Of a DNA stretch of 64,000 nt, positions 62,901 to 64,000 are shown piece after piece (positions within the stretch are counted from its first letter, which is position 1; every line of letters starts with the position of its first letter). The position numbers were made by a program, and so were the translations under genes. The DNA is taken from contig JBBAAG010000006.1 of the NCBI GenBank assembly GCA_041658405.1, positions 12,441 to 76,440 of the forward strand. The letters run 5' to 3'. This DNA comes from Elusimicrobiota bacterium (GTDB lineage: Bacteria > Elusimicrobiota > UBA5214 > JBBAAG01). The notes under the pieces were generated by a model that ran no database searches, was not told where the DNA came from, and saw only the letters and a list, made by a program, of their open reading frames with translations.

Positions 62901-64000
62901 ACAGTACCGCCCAGGATTACAGTATCTGTGTTGCAAGCACAGGCTTAAGCGCGAGTACTTACGCGATAGAAGCAATGCTGAACCCGTATACGACATATTA
63001 CTGGAAAGTATACGCCTATGATACGACGGGGGGTACAACAACGAGTACACAGACAGACTGGCAGTTTGTTGTATCAAGCAATACAGTACCTACGGCGTTT
63101 AGCCTGATAACCAGCAGCGGAACCGTGATAACGCGTAGGCCGACAATAACATGGACTGAGACAACAGACCCGGACGAGTTTGACAGTATAAGTTATGAAG
63201 TAATGTATTCCACAACAAGCGGGTATACGCTGTCAACAACAAGCAATGTCGGGACAGCAACAAATTATACGTTCCCACCCCTGATACCGTATACGACGTA
63301 CTACTGGAAAGTAACCGCGGGAGATACGCATAACGGTACAAGGACGAGTACGCAGTCAGGCTGGTGGTTGTGGATAGACAGCAACACAATACCTTCGGGT
63401 TTTAGTTTAATAACGACCAGCGGGACAATAGAAAGCCAGACCCCTCGCCTTGCCTGGGGCACGGTAACGGATACCGATCCTGGGGATTATGTTAGGTATG
63501 AAGTAATCTACAGCAGTATGCCTGATTATACAGTTTCTATAACCAGCAGCGGCATAACATTATCAGAATACCAGTTTACAGTATCGTTAGAGAAGAGCAC
63601 AACGTACTGGTGGAAAGTAAACGCGTATGACACACATGGCGGAACAGTTGCGAGTACGCAGAGTGACTGGCAGTTTTATATACCCAGCCAAACCAGCCCC
63701 ACAGCGTTTAGCCTGATAAAAAGCAGCGGTACAATCCCAACCCGTTACCCTGTGTTAGACTGGGCAGACTCAAGCGACAGTGATGCCGGTGATTATGTCA
63801 GGTACGAAATAAGATACAGTACCGCCCAGGATTACAGTATCTGTGTTGCAAGCACAGGCTTAAGCGCGAGTACTTACGCGATAGAAGCAATGCTGAACCC
63901 GTATACGACATATTACTGGAAAGTATACGCCTATGATACGACGGGGGGTACAACAACGAGTACACAGACAGACTGGCAGTTTGTTGTATCAAGCAATACA
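56939..64000 (+). CDS. Giant secreted Fn3/DW-repeat surface protein (3' partial)
   Basis: At least 2354 residues; the frame is open to the window edge. Start chosen at 56939 because MYQYNKNIGYLLAAVLLMLP is a signal peptide; ATG 56852 is in frame and would add 29 residues, possibly as leaderless start. Layout: a DOMON/CBM-like domain (about 30-210); Ig-like and Fn3 domains; five diverged copies of a 103-residue repeat with LTPxFDWxDxxDPD and TTYYWKV (58972-60520); five or so Fn3 domains (60530-62170); and then a 915-bp unit of three repeats present at least twice (from 62180). Extracellular, adhesion or glycan-binding likely. Terminal sorting domain is out of view. Confidence 0.88.
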   Translation, partial: MYQYNKNIGYLLAAVLLMLPISVYARVDSIDITDGGITDYNNAAYMLVLNDPKETSTFADIDDVYTAHTSTQLYISFKNQAKLNKGAAGRNTYDYFIYIDKDQSAGTGYPINGAGADYLLTANVITVDGIRVKTSKLKKWDGYSWSISTSTNLEAYTQDTGSYAVEFKINWTELNGADGDSHTGLPPTGRMNFVFYAEINGASGDYAPDSSYIIYPSTSATPADKTLQPQISTATILGGNTFNEDSNMVTTMTVVSSWQDDGTSASVDGCDIQGFNFNIVSAEYFYDTDPGIGNGYTLSADDGSFNQVTETSTVYGLDISSLANGDHTLYTRCMNYSSTTVYGLWSSTVALILSSNRSPGTITTLTAAQSAGYDHAIKLSWIAPGDNGYNDNITGGKYWIKSSSTANITDETTWIAAVYSVQLTTDTVPGQNVNHTITGLVPLTTYYFAVKTADEVPNWSLVSSSAGNMCSDLNSPAAPTSLSAIDYPADEGSRINLNWILSSDDGNGSNDVLEYRIYKSSWITNPSYTLLTTIIKSTTFYTNTSVSMGTTYYYYLKSFDGTNTSVNTSTVNVFSIDNTAPATPNNLEATNPGTGADIYLAWSNNTETDLAGYNIYRSLDNPGAYNKVNVSLHPAPTDFYRDNSVSSNTTYWYKITAVDSSGNESLFSDIDVSLCIANNPPNVFSLTTPADLSTSTTLTPAFDWADATDPDSDVIRYELWYASNTTFIYKTVVDGLLTSTHTPVGSLQDNTTYWWKIMAFDPWDCIKWSTETDWKFWVNVINDTPTVFGLISPANTYVSTDLTPALDWEDSMDVDPNDSFRYGVMYSTDSVFGVYTSSTELAVSVYNVPSNLTDNATYYWKAYAYDTFGTTRTATQTTWKFYTNTADDAPIAFDVVSPANNNVETTLTPAFDWQDSTDPDPNDFVAYTLWYSTASNFSVKTEVTGLTDSAYTPSTNLYDNTVYYWKVKAVDTDGTTVWSTTVNRSFKVNQANDAPNSFGLVFPDNLTSVSDITPDFDWTSSADVDPGDYVRYRVVYSSVSNFSSYTSSAGLAYSAYTPTTELIEDTMYYWYIEAYDINNATTTSEVRRFNVNTVNNTPGAFALYTPSGTINVYDLTPYFDWQDSADPDGDIVQYDLQVSTNSNFSVYTYYTGNSTSTYTMTTSPLTNYTSYYWRIRGYDPAGLEVWGTNPSTAVFIAYDNIAPAGISGLTALTGSSEGAVYLAWTAPGDNGNSETLVSARWEIKYSSSGIITYDSYVSPPGTGYTMYVNTASITPGVGINYTITGLLSSTTYWFAIKTCDYGGNWAVWNSSQDVITVNTAASIWAQRDIIPPAAVSNLTAIVGTNDGEVVLSWTAPGDDNLTGTVSAYVLKYSSSGIINSAGFDTADTYSQSWQSLASAGQTESRVISGLIPAVTYWYAVKAVDNGSNLNIWRSSADIPTINLLANTAPKDNVPSTPGGLVIDSRGYTSVTLSWTGVNINDLAGYKLYYDTDTSDIEYTGTGSTGGGSPISVENVTSYVLTGLAQGTTYYISVRAVDTGPNILTSGYAAEVSTITFMNLPILPGNMNGIAVSSTSINWLWSDNSSNESGFYVKSSTNGVLNSLSANTTFWIEQGLNINTSYYRYVESYNFGGISSSTAVIKYTLANPATGFNFVNVYYSSVTLSWAKNNNPDNTLYELSVSSDNFVTHFSTPVNLSTALVDTSTAAYNLLNNTTYWFRIRAYNGNEIPSAYTAIVSTKTVFLNTPPSAFSLITSSGTVITRRPTITWTETTDPDEFDSISYEVMYSTTSGYTLSTTSNVGTATNYTFPPLIPYTTYYWKVTAGDTHNGTRTSTQSGWWLWIDSNTIPSGFSLITTSGTIESQTPRLAWGTVTDTDPGDYVRYEVIYSSMPDYTVSITSSGITLSEYQFTVSLEKSTTYWWKVNAYDTHGGTVASTQSDWQFYIPSQTSPTAFSLIKSSGTIPTRYPVLDWADSSDSDAGDYVRYEIRYSTAQDYSICVASTGLSASTYAIEAMLNPYTTYYWKVYAYDTTGGTTTSTQTDWQFVVSSNTVPTAFSLITSSGTVITRRPTITWTETTDPDEFDSISYEVMYSTTSGYTLSTTSNVGTATNYTFPPLIPYTTYYWKVTAGDTHNGTRTSTQSGWWLWIDSNTIPSGFSLITTSGTIESQTPRLAWGTVTDTDPGDYVRYEVIYSSMPDYTVSITSSGITLSEYQFTVSLEKSTTYWWKVNAYDTHGGTVASTQSDWQFYIPSQTSPTAFSLIKSSGTIPTRYPVLDWADSSDSDAGDYVRYEIRYSTAQDYSICVASTGLSASTYAIEAMLNPYTTYYWKVYAYDTTGGTTTSTQTDWQFVVSSNT
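62180..64000. repeat. 915-bp tandem repeat (three-domain unit) inside the giant Fn3 gene
   Basis: Unit 1 is 62180-63094 (A 62180-62482, B 62483-62788, C 62789-63094). Unit 2 starts at 63095 and is cut by the window edge after 906 bp. I find only two differences (62209/63124 and 62212/63127), both at third codon positions and both silent. Confidence 0.95.

Noticed and set aside
62184..63389. Long minus-strand open frames at 62184-62474 and 63099-63389, nearly identical to each other
   Set aside because: They are antisense to the tandem repeat of the giant Fn3 gene; identity reflects the repeat. The plus-strand frame is continuous and has clear domains.
62180..64000. CRISPR-like regular repetition
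   Set aside because: The period is 915 bp and in coding frame; no short repeats with unique spacers occur in the window.

Overview
The window reads as a chromosomal segment from an uncultured, Gram-negative, anaerobic bacterium. Outer-membrane barrels, a TonB system, TolC and PorV-like proteins point to a second membrane. A glycyl-radical enzyme and a 2-oxoacid:ferredoxin oxidoreductase point to anaerobic life. Long Fn3/kelch/FG-GAP proteins, metallophosphatase-PQQ fusions and a type 9 (T9SS)-like C-terminal domain are typical of candidate phyla such as Elusimicrobiota, Omnitrophota or Firestonebacteria. No rRNA or phylogenetic marker is present, so the lineage is an inference.

Layout. 0-5.8 kb: the 3' part of a large secreted kelch/Ig protein with a FlgD/T9SS-type C-terminus, followed by a PorV-like barrel fused to a transglutaminase-like domain. 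5.8-15.1 kb: metallophosphatase-PQQ fusion, glycerophosphodiesterase, a polytopic membrane protein, TolC and an RND pump. 15.1-17.1 kb: DUF1846 protein and a small membrane protein on the minus strand. 17.2-22.8 kb: glycyl-radical enzyme, its activase and two enzymes of the carboxynorspermidine polyamine route. 22.8-28.9 kb: MFS transporter, CE2-type esterase, small barrel and a second metallophosphatase-PQQ fusion. 28.9-36.1 kb: tRNA-Asn, then an accessory stretch with a DUF4143 ATPase behind a perfect palindrome, a GHL6-like hydrolase, a DmeF-like metal exporter, an oligogalacturonate lyase of foreign composition and three broken genes. 36.2-43.2 kb: self-contained tonB-exbB-exbD-exbD-receptor operon, a convergent GH127 arabinofuranosidase and a decayed flavodoxin gene. 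43.2-47.7 kb: an ice-binding-protein operon and an FG-GAP protein. 47.7-52.8 kb: an HEAGH membrane protein and a six-gene minus-strand operon (receiver, lipoprotein, barrel, FMN-binding-like protein, ABC permease, ABC ATPase). 53-56.7 kb: korAB, a possible eRF1-like protein and an Imm-5-like protein. 56.9-64 kb: a giant Fn3-rich secreted protein that runs off the end inside a 915-bp tandem repeat.

Taken together, the genes suggest a plant-polysaccharide scavenger: oligogalacturonate lyase, GH127, CE2 esterase and a TonB receptor for uptake, with fermentative ferredoxin-linked metabolism and heavy investment in surface proteins.

The most notable signal is a 45-bp element found three times, upstream of the ice-binding operon, the eRF1-like gene and korAB. 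It carries a 21-bp-phased direct repeat (imperfect in one copy) and each copy lies exactly 21 bp from a -10-like hexamer. It looks like an activator site defining an undescribed regulon. Other points of note are the PorV-transglutaminase fusion, the near-identical 305-residue tandem repeats differing only at synonymous sites, and several promoters placed so close to the start codon that the mRNAs should be leaderless.
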